A DNA stretch of 6,839 bases, from positions 1 to 6,839 of the forward strand of contig CAMAVV010000086.1 in the NCBI GenBank assembly GCA_945861815.1, in the 5' to 3' direction. The DNA is from Thermoflexus hugenholtzii JAD2. Its GTDB lineage: Bacteria > Chloroflexota > Dehalococcoidia > SHYB01. The notes below the pieces were generated by a model, which saw only the letters and a program-made list of their open reading frames with translations, had not been told where the DNA came from and searched no databases. Shown piece after piece: positions 5,766 to 6,839 of the stretch (position 1 is its first letter; the number at the start of each line of letters is the position of its first letter). The position numbers and the translations under genes were made by a program.

Positions 5766-5773
5766 TGCAGGGT

Positions 5774-6439
5774 ATGACAACACAGAAGCAACAGACGCGG
5801 GAAAAGCTCTTGGGCGTGGCCGAAGAGGTCTTTGCCGAGCACGGCTACTACGACACGGCTGTCGACGAAATCGTCGAGAAGTCGGGCATGTCGAAGGGGG
5901 CCGTTTACTTCCACTTCCCGAGCAAAGAGCGACTCTTCCTGGCCGTCATGGACCAGATGAGCAAGCGCCTCATGAAGCGCGTCGAGCGGGAGATCGCCCC
6001 GCTGACGGACCCGGTGGAACGCCTGGACAGAGCGATGGAGACGGCGGTCAGGACGCTCACCAAACACAAGACCTTGGCGAAACTTCTCCTGGTGAAGGGC
6101 TATACCGTCGGCCATGGCTTCGCGAAGAGGCGGCAGGAGATCATGGGACGGTTTGCAGAGATGACGGAGGGGCTAATCCGCGAGGCGCAAGGCAATGAGG
6201 GCGCAGTCGATGCGAAGACGGCGGCGCTGGCGTGGCAAGGGGCCATCAGCGAAGTCGTGGTGCGGTGGCTGGAGACGGGGAAGCCTGACCCGGTGCAAGA
6301 GGCGCTGCCGACGTTGAGAACGATGCTGCACGGGGCGCTAGGGATTGCAGAGAATCTCCCTCACCTCTCGGGCAGCGCAGACGCTCCTCGAGTTCCTCTC
6401 CCGTCGAGGGCGAGGGACAAGAAAGCAGCGCTTCAATGA
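5774..6439 (+). CDS. TetR/AcrR-family transcriptional regulator
   Basis: The product is a 221-residue ligand-responsive DNA-binding protein. The N-terminal domain (about 8-55) has the classical signature: TREKLLGVAEEVFAEHGYYD, then AVDEIVEKSGMSKGAVYFHF (29-48), with the recognition helix around SKGAVYFHF, then PSKERLFLAV. The C-terminal domain (about 60-195) is helical and variable, as usual for ligand binding and dimerisation, and gives no clue to the ligand. ATG 5774 is preferred over TTG 5765, which lies inside the operator. The Shine-Dalgarno is poor (AGGG only one base away), so the leader may be short and weakly translated. The last residues (206-214, RVPLPSRAR) are encoded by a dispersed palindromic repeat. 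The stop codon overlaps the next start as ATGA. Likely role: autorepressor that also controls the prenyltransferase gene. Confidence 0.95.
   Translation: MTTQKQQTREKLLGVAEEVFAEHGYYDTAVDEIVEKSGMSKGAVYFHFPSKERLFLAVMDQMSKRLMKRVEREIAPLTDPVERLDRAMETAVRTLTKHKTLAKLLLVKGYTVGHGFAKRRQEIMGRFAEMTEGLIREAQGNEGAVDAKTAALAWQGAISEVVVRWLETGKPDPVQEALPTLRTMLHGALGIAENLPHLSGSADAPRVPLPSRARDKKAALQ
6389..6416. repeat. Dispersed palindromic repeat, copy 2, inside the 3' end of tetR
   Basis: This matches 1891-1918 at 26 of 28 bases. The stem CCTCTCCC (6395-6402) and GGGCGAGG (6408-6415) is identical to copy 1, while the loop is GTCGA. Here it is translated in frame as TetR residues 206-214, ending 19 bases before the start codon of the next gene. 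It probably lengthened the TetR C-terminus when it arrived. Confidence 0.7.
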
Positions 6440-6839
6440 ACGCCGTCACAACAGCGAGTCGAGCGCCCCTGGGCAAGGTTGGCGTTTTTGCGCAGTCGAT
6501 CAAGTTCGAGCACAGCATATTTGCATTGCCATTTGCCTATGCCGCGCTCTTCCTCGTGGAAGGTGGCGCGCCGACGGCGAAGCACTTCCTCTGGATAACC
6601 CTGGCCATGGTCAGCGCGCGGACGATAGCGATGTCGGCGAACAGGCTGATAGATGCTCAAATCGACGCGAGGAACCCTCGCACCGCCAGCCGCGCGCTGC
6701 CCGCCGGACTGCTGGCGCGTCGCGACATGCTGGCCTTCATGGCCGTCTCCCTCGTCCTCTTCCTTGTAGCCGTCTACAACCTCAGCGACTGGTCGCAACG
6801 CCTCTGGCCTGCCGCCCTTGCGCCGATGAGTCTCTATCC
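6436..6839 (+). CDS. mqnP: UbiA-like polyprenyltransferase, probably MqnP of the futalosine menaquinone pathway, C-terminus outside the window
   Basis: 134 residues are visible of an expected roughly 280-300. The enzyme is an integral-membrane, Mg-dependent prenyltransferase that attaches a polyprenyl chain to an aromatic quinone precursor. The start of the fold is typical: FAQSIKFEHSIFALPFAYAA (18-37), then LAMVSARTIAMSANRLIDAQ (56-75) continuing IDARNPRTASRALPAG. N69, D73 and D77 form the first Asp-rich (NxxxDxxxD) diphosphate-binding motif. Helices lie near residues 28-41, 51-68 and 98-114. The KFEHxIFALPFA and NRxIDxxIDARNPRT style is closest to MqnP/UbiA-like bacterial enzymes, so menaquinone is favoured over ubiquinone, but the second Asp motif is outside the window. 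The start overlaps the tetR stop (ATGA, 6436-6439), implying translational coupling and shared control from the 5714 promoter. Confidence 0.9.
   Translation, partial: MNAVTTASRAPLGKVGVFAQSIKFEHSIFALPFAYAALFLVEGGAPTAKHFLWITLAMVSARTIAMSANRLIDAQIDARNPRTASRALPAGLLARRDMLAFMAVSLVLFLVAVYNLSDWSQRLWPAALAPMSLY

Overview
The window is ordinary high-GC bacterial chromosome. It carries seven protein-coding genes, two of them cut by the window edges, and its non-coding gaps are rich in small palindromic repeats. No phage, transposon, CRISPR, rRNA or tRNA signal is visible. The gene set and protein styles resemble environmental Chloroflexota (SAR202/Dehalococcoidia-like): a xanthine-dehydrogenase-family molybdenum hydroxylase, an MqnP-like UbiA prenyltransferase, and GC-rich dispersed palindromes. 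This assignment is an inference made without any database search and is only moderately supported.

Layout. On the minus strand, 1719 down to 1 encodes the first 573 residues of a molybdopterin-binding large subunit of the xanthine dehydrogenase/CoxL family. It has a clear ribosome binding site, a plausible sigma-70 promoter (1744-1773), and a perfect 7-1-7 palindrome across its start codon. Divergent from it, 1977-2492 is lspA (lipoprotein signal peptidase), followed 59 bp later by rluD (2552-3448, RluA-family 23S rRNA pseudouridine synthase), a pairing common in bacteria. A gene-free, hairpin-rich gap (3449-3729) separates rluD from a convergent minus-strand NADPH:quinone-oxidoreductase-type MDR gene (4692-3730).

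Downstream, 4930-5661 (plus) is a lower-GC gene for an uncharacterised family with a conserved GDxLxNxxSALD block and a NIDKHR block. A possible 41-codon small ORF with a good Shine-Dalgarno lies just upstream. A strong promoter (TTGACT-18-TATAAT) and a 9-2-9 palindromic operator then precede a TetR-family regulator (5774-6439). Its stop codon overlaps the start of a UbiA/MqnP-type prenyltransferase (6436 onward, truncated by the window end) as ATGA.

How the genes work together. lspA and rluD are housekeeping (lipoprotein maturation and rRNA modification). The TetR-prenyltransferase pair looks like one autoregulated transcription unit, suggesting that a quinone (probably menaquinone, futalosine route) prenylation step is under TetR control. 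The molybdenum hydroxylase is not a form-I CO dehydrogenase, because the catalytic Cys of the CoxL active-site loop is Ala here; its substrate cannot be read from sequence. The most interesting features are a dispersed 28-bp palindromic repeat, one copy of which forms the last codons of tetR next to the coupled junction, the candidate operators, and the uncharacterised low-GC gene. I did not find a convincing new multi-gene system.
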